DNA of 64,000 nucleotides, taken from the NCBI GenBank assembly GCA_964415175.1, contig CAYPYG010000005.1, forward strand, positions 43,675 through 107,674, read 5' to 3'. This document shows, piece after piece, positions 48,730 to 56,486 of the stretch (positions are counted from its first letter, which is position 1; every line of letters begins with the position of its first letter). The translations under genes and the position numbers were made by a program. The notes below the pieces were generated by a model, which was given only the letters and a program-made list of their open reading frames with translations, did no database searches and was not told the origin of the DNA. This DNA comes from UBA2231 sp964415175 (lineage in GTDB: Bacteria > Elusimicrobiota > Elusimicrobia > Elusimicrobiales > UBA9959).

Positions 48730-48758
48730 ATGCTACAAAAACCCCAAAAGCCTGTCAA
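48730..48758 (-). promoter_or_regulatory. Promoter of the porin-like gene
   Basis: TTGACA (48753-48758), 17-bp spacer, TAGCAT (48730-48735). A consensus -35 with fair -10. Confidence 0.7.
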
Positions 48759-48807
48759 GTACTTTTCAGGATATATGGCGGATATGTCTTATATGCCAGG
48801 TCCGGGC

Positions 48808-48838
48808 TAAAAAAAACCCGGCCTGGGGCCGGGCTTCC
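48808..48838 (-). terminator. Intrinsic terminator of the TPR gene at 48857
   Basis: GCCCGGCC-CCA-GGCCGGGT hairpin followed by T8 on the - strand, ~20 bp after the stop. Confidence 0.88.
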
Positions 48839-48856
48839 AAAAGGTTCCAGGTCCTT

Positions 48857-49522
48857 TTATTTGGGCTGCGCGGGAGCCTGCCCGGTCTTCTGTTTGGCGT
48901 TTTCGGACCAGGAGGTCTCGGGGTAGAGTATGGCGATCTTCTCGTAGGCGGCCCTGGCGCCTTCCTTGTCGCCCAGTTTCTCCTGCACCGCGGCCAGCGA
49001 GTAATGGGCCTCGGGGGCCAGCATATGGTCGGAATACTTCGCCAGGAAGTCGCGGTAGTCCGCGGCGGCCTCGGCGGAGGCTCCCATGGCCTCGCGGGCC
49101 TTGCCGGCATTGTAGAGCGCGAAGGGGCGGATGGCCTTGGGGCCGTCGGCGAGCTTCCTGTACTCTTCCAGGGCCTCCTTGTACTTCTCCTGGCGGAAGA
49201 GGAGGTCGCCCTTGCCCATGACGGCGTAGCCGGCGGCCCCGGAGCGGGCGAAGCCGGAGACGACCTCGTCGAACTTCTTCCCGGCCTCGGCGTAGGCGCC
49301 GGCGAAGCCGGTCTGCTGCGCTATGAAGAGCTGCTTCCAGGCCGTGTCGTTGATCTGGCGGTAATGCAGGTAGAACCAGGAACCGAGCAGGATGGCGGCG
49401 AGCAGGACCACCGAACCGGCGACGACGGATTCGCGGTTCTCTTTCACGAAGGTCATGACCTGGTCGGTCCTGCGGGGCTTGAGCTCCGGCTCTCCGCTGG
49501 CTACCCATGTGGTTGAAGGCAT
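48857..49522 (-). CDS. Membrane-anchored TPR protein (YfgM-like)
   Basis: 221 residues: 33-residue cytoplasmic arm, one transmembrane helix (about 34-54, VVAGSVVLLAAILLGSWFYL), then TPR repeats (KKFDEVVSGFARSGAAGYAVMGKGDLLF, YKEALEEYRKLA, APEAHYSLAAVQEKLGDKEGARAAYEKIA). This layout matches YfgM/TPR_21 proteins that link the Sec translocon with periplasmic chaperones. Exact role inferred only. Confidence 0.75.
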   Translation of the reverse strand: MPSTTWVASGEPELKPRRTDQVMTFVKENRESVVAGSVVLLAAILLGSWFYLHYRQINDTAWKQLFIAQQTGFAGAYAEAGKKFDEVVSGFARSGAAGYAVMGKGDLLFRQEKYKEALEEYRKLADGPKAIRPFALYNAGKAREAMGASAEAAADYRDFLAKYSDHMLAPEAHYSLAAVQEKLGDKEGARAAYEKIAILYPETSWSENAKQKTGQAPAQPK

Positions 49523-49542
49523 CTTTAATCTCCTGAAAAAAC

Positions 49543-49619
49543 TGGCGCGCCCGGGCGGACTTGAACCACCAACCCTCTCCTTAGGACGGAGCAGCTCTAT
49601 CCAGTTGAGCTACGGGCGC
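49543..49619 (-). tRNA. tRNA-Arg (anticodon CCT)
   Basis: On the - strand: acceptor GCGCCCG/CGGGCGC, discriminator G and an encoded CCA end (49543-49545), unlike the other tRNAs here. Anticodon loop GTCCTAA gives CCT. T loop GTTCAAGTC. Acceptor stem is the same as tRNA-Lys. Confidence 0.93.
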
Positions 49620-49650
49620 TTCTCTCCCTGCGCCGCGCCTGAACGCGGGG

Positions 49651-50190
49651 TCAATATTTTATCAAAGATTCGACGGGGTAGCCAGACAGCCTGTCGCGGC
49701 CCTTGAGGAAGCCGAGCTCGATGAGCATGGCCACGGCCTCCACCTTCCCGCCGAGCTTCTCCACCAGGCCGCAGACGCCCCTGGCCGTGCCGCCGGTGGC
49801 CAGCACGTCGTCCACGATCAGTATCTTCTCGCCGGTCTTTATGGCGTCCTCGTGTATCTGCAGCGTGTCCTGGCCGTACTCCAGGTCGTAGGTCACCGAG
49901 ACGGTCTTATAGGGGAGCTTGCCCTTCTTGCGCACGGGCGTGAAGCCCGCGCCAAGTTCCAGCGCCACGGGCGCCGCGAAGATGAACCCGCGGGCCTCCA
50001 TGCCGATGACCTTGGTGATGCCCCGGCCTTTATAGGGCGCCGCCAGCAGTTTCACGGCCAGGCCGAACAGCGCCGTGTCGTTGAGCAGCGGGGTGATGTC
50101 CTTGAACATGATGCCGGGCTTGGGGAAGTCCGGCACGTCGCGGATAGCGGCCTTGAGCGTCTCTATGTCGGCGGACGTGGCGTTCATCAT
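49651..50190 (-). CDS. apt: Adenine phosphoribosyltransferase
   Basis: Salvages adenine to AMP with PRPP. 179 residues. PRPP motif ILIVDDVLATGGTARG (about 124-139), GIMFKDITPLL and GMEARGFIFAAPVALELG. The start is the first of two adjacent ATGs at 50190, overlapping the sigma gene's stop (ATGATGA). Confidence 0.95.
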   Translation of the reverse strand: MMNATSADIETLKAAIRDVPDFPKPGIMFKDITPLLNDTALFGLAVKLLAAPYKGRGITKVIGMEARGFIFAAPVALELGAGFTPVRKKGKLPYKTVSVTYDLEYGQDTLQIHEDAIKTGEKILIVDDVLATGGTARGVCGLVEKLGGKVEAVAMLIELGFLKGRDRLSGYPVESLIKY

Positions 50191-51281
50191 TTCTTCCCCT
50201 GTTTGCGCGGCATGTAGGGCTTGGTCGGTATCGCGTCGCCCAGCAGGTCGGTCTTCTGCTTGGGCTGGTTCCAGCCGGGCTGTATGTTGGTCGGGCCGCC
50301 CTTGTTGGACATCTCGATGAGCCCCATGCGGGCGGCCACGCGGCGCAGCCTCAGCAGCGCGCGCTCCTCTATCTGGCGCACGCGCTCGCGCGAGAGGCCC
50401 AGTTTCTGGCCTATCTCGTTGAGCGTCATCGCGGTCTGGCCGGTCAGGCCGTAGCGCAGCTCCACTATCATGCGCTCGCGCTCGCCTATCTCCACCAGCG
50501 CGCTCTTGAGCTCGTCGTGCAGGCGCAGTATCGAGATAAGGTTGTCGGGCGTGGAGGCGTTGTGGTCCTGCAGCGTGTCGCCGACCGTGTCGGAGCCGTC
50601 GTCGTGGCCCAGCGGCGTCTCGATGGACGAGAGGCCCGTCATGACCTCGGAGGCGTTGAGCGCGGTGCGCACCTGGTTGGCGGTCCAGTGCATCTGCTTG
50701 GCCATCTCGGCCAGTGTCGGGTCCCGGCCCAGCTTGCCGTGCATGCTGTCCCACTGCTTGAGCCATTTGCGCAGCGCGGTCCAGGCGTGCGGGGGAACGC
50801 GTATCGTGCGCGAGGTCTCCTCCACCGAGCGGCGGATGTACTGCTCCACCCAGTACGAGGCGTAGGTGGAGAAGCGGTAGCCCTTGCGGATGTCGAACTT
50901 GTCGATGGCGTGCAGCAGGCCGAGGTTGCCCTCCTCGACGAGGTCCATCAGGTCGGCGCCGGGGTAGAGGAAACGCTTGGCTATCGGGATGACCAGCTTG
51001 AGGTTGAGCTCCAGCAGGCGCTGCTTGGCGCGGCGGTCGCCGCGTTTGACGCGCTTCCAGAGCTCGTGGTTCTCCTCGCGCGAGATCCTGTGGTCGATGG
51101 TGCTGATCTTGCGGATGTACTGGTTGGTGGAATCTATGTTTATGGCGCTGAGCTTTTCCTTGGGGATGCTCTTCTTTTCCTCCCCCCCGCCTTCGGCGGC
51201 GTCGTCCTCTTTGGCGGAGGCCTGCGGTTCTTCCCGCTCTTCCTCTTCCTTTTCCTCTCTCTTGTCTTTCTTCTCGGGCAT
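50187..51281 (-). CDS. Sigma-70 family RNA polymerase sigma factor (group 2-like)
   Basis: 364 residues. An acidic, Glu/Lys-rich N-terminus (about 1-40) then region 1.2 (STNQYIRKISTI), 2 (RAKQRLLELNLKLVIPIAKRF, DLMDLVEEGNLGLLHAIDKFD, FSTYASYWVEQYIRR), 3 (GRDPTLAEMAKQMHW) and 4 (ERMIVELRYGL, TLNEIGQKLGLSRERVRQIEERAL). No region 1.1 and no big non-conserved insert, so it looks like an RpoS/group 2 factor rather than the main RpoD. The STYASYWVEQ variant of STYATWWIRQ is a little unusual. Downstream of acyP on one promoter. Confidence 0.9.
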   Translation of the reverse strand: MPEKKDKREEKEEEEREEPQASAKEDDAAEGGGEEKKSIPKEKLSAINIDSTNQYIRKISTIDHRISREENHELWKRVKRGDRRAKQRLLELNLKLVIPIAKRFLYPGADLMDLVEEGNLGLLHAIDKFDIRKGYRFSTYASYWVEQYIRRSVEETSRTIRVPPHAWTALRKWLKQWDSMHGKLGRDPTLAEMAKQMHWTANQVRTALNASEVMTGLSSIETPLGHDDGSDTVGDTLQDHNASTPDNLISILRLHDELKSALVEIGERERMIVELRYGLTGQTAMTLNEIGQKLGLSRERVRQIEERALLRLRRVAARMGLIEMSNKGGPTNIQPGWNQPKQKTDLLGDAIPTKPYMPRKQGKK

Positions 51282-51297
51282 GTGGAGTCTTCCTCGA

Positions 51298-51561
51298 TCA
51301 GCGTATTTCGAAATTTTCGTCCGCGGTCTCCGGTACTTCGTAATGCTTCAGTTCGTCCACCCGGGCCGGGCCGCGGCAGTCCCGCAGTTCCGCGAGCAGC
51401 CGTTCCAGCTTCCCGGCCTGGCCCTGGGCCTCGCCTTCGACGTCGCCGCCCGGCAGGTTCCGCACCCAGCCTTTCAGGCCCAGCGCCAGCGCGGAGTCGC
51501 GCACGAACCACCGGAAACCGACTCCCTGCACCCTGCCCCCGGCTTTGAAGTATACGCGCAT
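51298..51561 (-). CDS. acyP: Acylphosphatase
   Basis: Hydrolyses carboxyl-phosphate bonds. 87 residues with the signature GRVQGVGFRWFVRDSA (catalytic Arg near 18) and GWVRNLPGGDVE (catalytic Asn near 36). Full-length. Its ATG is only ~9 bp from the predicted transcription start. Confidence 0.93.
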   Translation of the reverse strand: MRVYFKAGGRVQGVGFRWFVRDSALALGLKGWVRNLPGGDVEGEAQGQAGKLERLLAELRDCRGPARVDELKHYEVPETADENFEIR

Positions 51562-51576
51562 CTTTGACCGGAAAAA

Positions 51577-51605
51577 ATAATACTAAAATCGGTCCGTACG
51601 GGCAA
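51577..51605 (-). promoter_or_regulatory. Promoter of acyP-sigma-apt operon
   Basis: TTGCCC (51600-51605), 17 bp, TATTAT (51577-51582). Further upstream a perfect hairpin AAGCCCGGCGC/GCGCCGGGCTT (about 51646-51672) separates it from tRNA-Pro and can act as the tRNA terminator. Confidence 0.6.
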
Positions 51606-51701
51606 GGACTATTGACACCGCAATAGGGGCTCCGGCGGCAAAGGCGAAGCCCGGCGCCTGCGCGCCGGGCTTCGTTATGTCCGACCGTTCTAAAACAGGA
51701 A

Positions 51702-51775
51702 TCGGGGCGGTGAGATTTGAACTCACGATCTCTCGCACCCGAAGCGAGCGCTCTAGCCAGCTGAGCCACGCCCCG
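51702..51775 (-). tRNA. tRNA-Pro (anticodon CGG)
   Basis: On the - strand: acceptor CGGGGCG/CGCCCCG, discriminator A, no encoded CCA. Anticodon arm CTCGC-TTCGGGT-GCGAG gives CGG. T loop GTTCAAATC. Confidence 0.95.
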
Positions 51776-51834
51776 ATCGTGGATTTATTTTAGCATGTTT
51801 TCCGGCCCTTTTCAAAAGAGGGCCGGCCGCGGAG

Positions 51835-52989
51835 TTACTGGCGGCGGGCGCAGCGGAAGCTTCCCTGTTCCGGCCGGTAAAGCTCCTCCAGCACCCGGGC
51901 GGCGATGTCGCGCGCGGCGCGCGGCCTGGAATACTGGACGATGGCCTTCTTCATGGGGTCGAGCATGGCCGGCTCGCCGGCCGCCCTTTTCACCAGCTGC
52001 GCCAGTTCCGCGGCGGTGTCCGCCCTGAGCGCCAGCCGGCGGCGGGCCAGGAAGTCCGCGTTGCGCTCCTCCTGACCCGGCAGCGGGGCGAAGACGAAGA
52101 TGGGCTTTATCAGCGCCAGCGCTTCGGCCGAGGTGACGCCGCCGGGTTTGCCGGCCACTATGTCGGCGGCCGCCAGGTGGGGCGAGGTGTCCTTGCAGTA
52201 ATTGAAGACCCGCGCGTGCTTCCTCCCCCCCAGCAGCTTCTCCAGGCTGGCGGAGAGGCGGCGGTTCTCGCCGCAGAGCACCAGCAGCTGTATCTTCCCC
52301 AGCAGCGGCCTGAGCGCGGCCGCGGCCTCCTCCAGTTCGCCGAGCCCTTTGCTGCCGCCGGCCAGCAGGACGGTGAACAGCCGCGGGTCCAGGCCCAGCG
52401 AGAGCAGCTCGGCCTCGCGGCTGCGCGGCGCGGCGAAACCCTTGCGCACGGGTATGCCGCAGGCGAAGATCCTTTCCGCCGGGGCCCCGTTCTTCCTGAG
52501 GTCGTCGGAGCCCGCGCGGTCGTGGGTGAACCAGGCCTTCACGCCCCGGCCCGGCCAGTAGGAATGGGCGCGGAAATCGGTGACCACGGCGAAGAGCGGG
52601 CCGTGAGGGGTGCCGCCGCCGTCGGCGGAGAGCATCTGGCAGGCCGCCGCGTGGGTGGAGATGACCGCCCTCACCCCGCGCTTGCGCAGGTAGGCCGAGA
52701 GCCTGCGGGAATAGTAGGGCAGCACGGCGCCGCGCAGGCTCTTGGCCGCCAGCGAGAGCAGGCTGTTGTCGTAGGCGTAGGACCAGACGGCCGGGGTCTT
52801 CTTGAGCACCTGCAGGTAGGCGCGCGCGACGAAAGGCCCGAACGACGGGAAGACGGACGAGAGATCGACGTGGACCGGCTCGACCAGTTCGGAGGGGAGT
52901 TCCTCGGCTATGGCCTGCGCCGCGGACGAATGGCCGGACGGTTCGTAGCCGTAGATCAGGGCCGCTTTGAGCGGCCGGTGGCGGGGCAT
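51835..52989 (-). CDS. GT28-type glycosyltransferase (MGDG-synthase/UgtP-like)
   Basis: 384 residues. N-terminal GYEPSGHSSAAQAIAEEL matches the acceptor-side motif of diacylglycerol glucosyltransferases and MurG relatives (GxGHxxxA). AVVTDFRAHSYW and the C-terminal donor-binding AADIVAGKPGGVTSAEALALIKP are MGDG-synthase/UgtP hallmarks. Probably transfers a sugar to a diacylglycerol lipid at the membrane. Donor not known. A TATAAC -10 lies ~8 bp before the ATG, again a very short leader. Confidence 0.87.
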   Translation of the reverse strand: MPRHRPLKAALIYGYEPSGHSSAAQAIAEELPSELVEPVHVDLSSVFPSFGPFVARAYLQVLKKTPAVWSYAYDNSLLSLAAKSLRGAVLPYYSRRLSAYLRKRGVRAVISTHAAACQMLSADGGGTPHGPLFAVVTDFRAHSYWPGRGVKAWFTHDRAGSDDLRKNGAPAERIFACGIPVRKGFAAPRSREAELLSLGLDPRLFTVLLAGGSKGLGELEEAAAALRPLLGKIQLLVLCGENRRLSASLEKLLGGRKHARVFNYCKDTSPHLAAADIVAGKPGGVTSAEALALIKPIFVFAPLPGQEERNADFLARRRLALRADTAAELAQLVKRAAGEPAMLDPMKKAIVQYSRPRAARDIAARVLEELYRPEQGSFRCARRQ

Positions 52990-53011
52990 AGCGACAGTTA
53001 TACAAAATTAA

Positions 53012-53041
53012 GACGCCGCCGGGCCCGGGCCCGGCGGCGTT
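53012..53041 (-). terminator. Terminator-like palindrome after the peroxiredoxin gene
   Basis: ACGCCGCCGGGCCC and GGGCCCGGCGGCGT arms form a 14-bp perfect hairpin, followed on the - strand by CTTAATTTTG. Confidence 0.65.
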
Positions 53042-53059
53042 CTTCGCGGCGGCTCTCCC

Positions 53060-53671
53060 TCACTTGAGCTCGTCGTGCACCTTTCCCACCAGTTTCTCCG
53101 AGGGCCGGAGGGTCTTCTCCCCCGGCTTCCACCTGGCGGGGCAGACCTCCTGCGGGTTCTGATGGACGTGGACGAAGGCCTTCAGCTTGCGGACCAGTTC
53201 CCCCATGTCGCGGCCCACGTTGCTGAAGTTTATCTCCGAACCCACCAGCGTTCCTTCCGGGTTTATGATGAACGTGCCGCGGAAGGGCAGGCCGGTTTTG
53301 CGTTCGTAGGTCCCCAGCGCCGAAGCCAGTTCTCCGCGTATGTCGGAACCCATCCGGTACTTCACGTCCTTGAGCAGCCGCTCCTGGGCCTGCCAGCCCA
53401 TATGGGTGAACTTGGTGTCGGCGCTGACCGAGACGACTTCGGCGCCCAGGGCGGAGAGCTCGGCGTGCCTGGAGGCCAGGTCGGCCAGTTCCGTGGGACA
53501 GACGAAGGTGAAGTCGGCCGGGTAGAAGACCAGCACGGTCCAGCGCTTATCCCTGACCGCGTCGGCCAGCCGGAAACGGCCGAACTTCATCGAAGCGGGG
53601 TCGAAGGTCTCCAGGTCGAAGTCCGGGACCCTTTCCCCCACCGTCAGCGTTTTTTCCTTTTCTTCGTGCAT
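53060..53671 (-). CDS. ahpC: 2-Cys peroxiredoxin (AhpC family)
   Basis: Reduces peroxides. 203 residues. Peroxidatic Cys58 in YPADFTFVCPTEL, resolving Cys near 177 in EVCPARWKPG. The start is the ATG at 53671 (MHEEKEKTLTVGERVPDF), which lies inside the end of perR, so the two genes are coupled. No AhpF is seen; the electron donor is unknown. Confidence 0.93.
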   Translation of the reverse strand: MHEEKEKTLTVGERVPDFDLETFDPASMKFGRFRLADAVRDKRWTVLVFYPADFTFVCPTELADLASRHAELSALGAEVVSVSADTKFTHMGWQAQERLLKDVKYRMGSDIRGELASALGTYERKTGLPFRGTFIINPEGTLVGSEINFSNVGRDMGELVRKLKAFVHVHQNPQEVCPARWKPGEKTLRPSEKLVGKVHDELK

Positions 53672-54093
53672 GAGTTCCTCCTTCTCTTTGACGCTTTGGC
53701 CGCGCAGCGGCGGCAGTAACCGCGGAAAACGGTCTCGGCTTTGAGCACTTCGAACCCCCGGGGGATCCCGGCGGCCCTCGGGGCGGAACAACGCACGTCG
53801 AGGACCCGCCCGCAGTCCAGGCAGAACAGGTGGGCGTGGGCCGAGAGGTCGGGGTCGAAGTGCTGGCGGTCCCGGTCGAAGGTCAGCTCGGCCAGTTCCC
53901 CGGCGGCGACGAGCCCCCGCAGGTTGTTGTAGACCGTGGCCAGCGACAGGCCGGGGAAGCTCCTGCGGAGCTTTTTGTGCAGCGCCTCGGCGGACGGGTG
54001 CGAGCGGTTCCCCGCCAGCAGCCTGGCCAGCGCGGCCCGCTGGGGCGTATTTCTTCCTTTCCGGAGGTCCCCGGAGGTGTTGACTTTTTTCAT
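53644..54093 (-). CDS. perR: Fur-family repressor, PerR-like
   Basis: 149 residues. DNA-binding winged helix (HPSAEALHKKLRRSFPGLSLATVYNNLRGLVAAGEL), metal site DRQHFDPDLSAHAHLFCLDCG, and a second Cys pair CRRC that with CLDC makes the structural zinc site. The Asp in FDPDLSAHAH fits PerR rather than Fur. C-terminus is unusually basic (KASKRRRNSCTKKRKKR) but may only be read through the overlap with ahpC. Peroxide control of ahpC is the obvious role. Confidence 0.88.
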   Translation of the reverse strand: MKKVNTSGDLRKGRNTPQRAALARLLAGNRSHPSAEALHKKLRRSFPGLSLATVYNNLRGLVAAGELAELTFDRDRQHFDPDLSAHAHLFCLDCGRVLDVRCSAPRAAGIPRGFEVLKAETVFRGYCRRCAAKASKRRRNSCTKKRKKR

Positions 54094-54101
54094 AAGGTAA
54101 A

Positions 54102-54120
54102 TTAGAATAACTCTTATTAA
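54102..54120. promoter_or_regulatory. Probable PerR operator
   Basis: TTAGAATAACTCTTATTAA is a near-palindrome (AATAA-CTC-TTATT) like the PerR box TTATAATNATTATAA. It lies 9 bp upstream of the perR start, so autoregulation of perR-ahpC is expected, and 43 bp upstream of the divergent metal-binding gene, which it may also control. Confidence 0.65.
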
Positions 54121-54162
54121 GGAAATAATATCAGATTGTAACGATTATTGTCAAGGAGCCGC

Positions 54163-54366
54163 ATGAAAAAGATCGTGAAGGTGAACGGAATGAGCTGCGG
54201 TCACTGCGCCGCGGCCGTGAAAAGGGCCGCCGGGGGCGTGCCCGGCGTCGCCTCGGCGCTGGTCAGCCTTGAGAAGGGCGAAGTGGAGCTGGAGTACGAC
54301 GGCGGAGGGGATACCCTGGAAGCCGTGAAAAAGGCCCTGGGCCGGGCCGGCTTCAGGGCCGGCTGA
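54163..54366 (+). CDS. Heavy-metal-associated (CopZ-like) domain protein
   Basis: 67 residues, one HMA domain: VNGMSCGHCAAAVKRA holds the MxCxxC metal site, followed by VSLEKGEVELEYDGG and a final helix. Binds Cu(I) or a similar soft metal and passes it on. Start ATG 54163 after AAGGAG. Divergent from perR with a shared regulatory region, so peroxide and metal stress may be linked. No copper ATPase is in the window. Confidence 0.88.
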   Translation: MKKIVKVNGMSCGHCAAAVKRAAGGVPGVASALVSLEKGEVELEYDGGGDTLEAVKKALGRAGFRAG

Positions 54367-54395
54367 CCCGGGGCCTCTCAGGCCCGCGCCGCGGC

Positions 54396-55640
54396 TCAGG
54401 CCGCCGCCGGGTTCTCCACGCGGCCGATGAAGAGTATGAGACCGGTCCTGTTCTCCGTTATCAGGAACAGGAAAGGCCGGTCGGCGCGGAACACCTCGAA
54501 GTCCATCATTATCGATTTCAGGCCCATGGCCACGCCGGTGGCGGCGGCGGCCTCGGTGCCTTCCTCGTTGACCTCCACGAAGGCCTGGTGGAAGGCCTTC
54601 TGCACGTAGAGGTCCAGCGTGCCGTCCATCCCCGAGAAGTCGGCGGCGTCGGTGAAAGCGAGCTTGAGCCCCATGGCGGGCAGACGCGCGGCGAGGTCGT
54701 ATTTCGCGCTGAACTTGAACCTGGGCAGAAAGGCCTTGACGTCGCGTTCCTGCATGGCGGCGCGCCAGGCGGCCAGTTTTCCGGCCGAGAGCTCGGCCTC
54801 CACTTCGGCGAGGGTCCTGCCTTCGCGCGGCAGCACGGCCGTCATGGACAGCGAACCCCCGGCGTAGGGCAGGTCCAGCACGGCGGCCAGTTCGTCGGCG
54901 GTGTAGAGCCGCTTCTTCTGGCCGGGGTGGGCCATCATCTTCACCTTCACCGGCTCCTCCCCCTCCTTCGCGAAAAAGTCGGCGTCGGAGGTCATGGCCG
55001 CCTCGAAAGGATGCAGCCAGGAGCCCTTGAAATAGACCGCGCTGGCCAGGACCAGCCGGGTCAGCGCGTTGAGCGACTTGGCCGGGAAAAGGTCCTTTAT
55101 CTTTCCCTCGGTCCTCTTCCCGGTCCAGTCGTTTATCTCCTTGCGGGCGGCCTCGGCGTCCTTTTTGAAGTCGACGGCGGCGGACTGCGCGCCGTAGGAC
55201 TTCTTCAGTTTCGAGAGATAGTCGGGCTTGAACTTGTAGTCCTTCTGGGGCCAGATGCTGTTGGCCAGGACCAGCCTGGCGGAACCTTTCCCGGCCTCCA
55301 GCGCGGCGGCGCCGGCGGAGAAACTTCCGGCCAGGCCTTTCCCGGTGGCCGGGAAGCCGAAGACCGCGTCGAATTCGGCGGCGGTGGCGCCTTTCGCCCC
55401 CTCGCGGGTCATGGCGAAAGCGGAGGCGATGCTGTAGGGCGAGAAGAAGACGTTCCCGCCCTCGGGGGCCAGCGAGCGGTAGAATTTTACGGCGAAGTCG
55501 TTGTTGTAGGAGGCAAGCGGAACGGGCGCGCCGCCGGTGTCCGCGCTTTCCTTTTTATCCGCCGCCACCCTGCCCGCGCAGGCGAAAGCCGCGAAGGCGG
55601 TCATAAAAACCGCCGCCGTCGTTATTTTATTGCCGATCAT
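54396..55640 (-). CDS. Serpin (serine protease inhibitor) lipoprotein
   Basis: 414 residues from the ATG at 55640, which follows a strong GGGAGGGG RBS; a longer frame to 55682 has no RBS. N-terminus MIGNKITTAAVFMTAFAAFAC ends in a lipobox-like FAAFAC, so it is probably a lipoprotein exposed outside. Full serpin fold: NDFAVKFYRSLAPEGGNVFFSPYSI, the breach/shutter, and the reactive loop with hinge EEGTEAAAATGVAM typical of inhibitory serpins. Counting 17 residues from the hinge Glu puts P1-P1' at Lys-Ser, pointing to trypsin-like targets. FLITENRTGLILFIGRVENP closes the fold. Confidence 0.94.
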   Translation of the reverse strand: MIGNKITTAAVFMTAFAAFACAGRVAADKKESADTGGAPVPLASYNNDFAVKFYRSLAPEGGNVFFSPYSIASAFAMTREGAKGATAAEFDAVFGFPATGKGLAGSFSAGAAALEAGKGSARLVLANSIWPQKDYKFKPDYLSKLKKSYGAQSAAVDFKKDAEAARKEINDWTGKRTEGKIKDLFPAKSLNALTRLVLASAVYFKGSWLHPFEAAMTSDADFFAKEGEEPVKVKMMAHPGQKKRLYTADELAAVLDLPYAGGSLSMTAVLPREGRTLAEVEAELSAGKLAAWRAAMQERDVKAFLPRFKFSAKYDLAARLPAMGLKLAFTDAADFSGMDGTLDLYVQKAFHQAFVEVNEEGTEAAAATGVAMGLKSIMMDFEVFRADRPFLFLITENRTGLILFIGRVENPAAA

Positions 55641-55686
55641 TCGTTTTCCCCTCCCTGCAAAGTCCTTCCGTCGCTTTACCAAAAAC

Positions 55687-55787
55687 TTCGACCTTCCTCA
55701 TCGGGGCGCCGGGAATTGAACCCGGAGTCTCTCGCACCCCAAGCGAGCGCTCTACCATTGAGCCACGCCCCGGTGAGGAAGGTCGAA
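55687..55787. repeat. Perfect 14-bp inverted repeat flanking tRNA-Pro(GGG)
   Basis: TTCGACCTTCCTCA (55687-55700) and TGAGGAAGGTCGAA (55774-55787) are exact complements and sit directly outside the tRNA ends (0 and 1 base away). The precursor would fold into an extended acceptor stem. Confidence 0.85.
55701..55772 (-). tRNA. tRNA-Pro (anticodon GGG)
   Basis: On the - strand: acceptor CGGGGCG/CGCCCCG, discriminator A, no encoded CCA. Anticodon arm CTCGC-TTGGGGT-GCGAG gives GGG. T loop GTTCAATTC. Acceptor and anticodon stems equal those of tRNA-Pro(CGG) at 51702, so the two are paralogues. Confidence 0.95.
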
Positions 55788-55843
55788 AACGTCGAAGCGC
55801 TATTCTATCAAAAACCGGGCCCGTCTCAAAATCGCGCGTTCCG

Positions 55844-56191
55844 TCAGAGGTCCTTGATCATCTGGCGGAGCTCTTTCTTTATCTCGTCGAGCAGTTCCAC
55901 CGTTCCCGCGTCGGAGGCGGGCGGGACGAAAGCCCGCTTCTTCTCGGGGCCGGCCTTGCCGCGGGCGTAGAGCACCTTCCTGGCGCCGCGCAGCGAATAA
56001 CCCTTGAGCAGGACCAGGTCCTTGATCTCGTTGACGGTCTCCAGGTCCTTGCGCGTGTAACGGCGGTGGCCGCTGGCCAGGCGCAGCGGGCGCAGCAGCT
56101 TGAACCTGGACTCCCAGTAGCGGATGGTGTGCGGGGCGATGCCGGTCCTGCCGGCGATCTCGTTTATCGTGAAGTAGTTCTTTTCCGTCAT
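55844..56191 (-). CDS. MerR-family transcriptional regulator
   Basis: 115 residues. MerR HTH TINEIAGRTGIAPHTIRYWESRF and wing RLASGHRRYTRKDLETV (about 8-52), then a short linker and a final coiled-coil helix. No metal Cys set, so the effector is unknown. MerR plus HU directly upstream is a common pair in Gram-negative genomes, usually near infC/pheST. Starts 28 bp after hupB-like gene. Confidence 0.9.
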   Translation of the reverse strand: MTEKNYFTINEIAGRTGIAPHTIRYWESRFKLLRPLRLASGHRRYTRKDLETVNEIKDLVLLKGYSLRGARKVLYARGKAGPEKKRAFVPPASDAGTVELLDEIKKELRQMIKDL

Positions 56192-56219
56192 CGTTCCGCC
56201 GGCGCCACTCCGCGTTCCC

Positions 56220-56486
56220 TTATATCCCCATCAGTATCTTTTTGGAGGGTTTGAAGCGGATGCTCTTGCGCGGGCCGACCATGACCTTCTGGTTGGTCTT
56301 GGGGTTGCGCATCTGGCGGGGCTGGCGCTCCTTGACGCGGAACGTGCCGAAATTGGAGATGACCACCTTCTCGTTGGAGCGCAGCGCCGCGGCCATCATC
56401 TCGAAGATGCGGTGCACGGCCATCTTGGCGTCCTTCTCCGTGGTCAGGTGGCGGGCGATCTCCTTGATAATGTCGTGCCTATTCAT
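56220..56486 (-). CDS. HU/IHF-family DNA-binding protein
   Basis: 88 residues. DII KEIARHL start, SNEKVVISNFGTFRVKER (DNA-binding arm base), QMRNPKTNQKVMVGPRKSIRFKPSK with the conserved NPKT arm and Pro. Bends DNA as dimer. Overlaps the nuclease-family gene by 8 bp. HU versus IHF cannot be separated by eye. Confidence 0.95.
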   Translation of the reverse strand: MNRHDIIKEIARHLTTEKDAKMAVHRIFEMMAAALRSNEKVVISNFGTFRVKERQPRQMRNPKTNQKVMVGPRKSIRFKPSKKILMGI

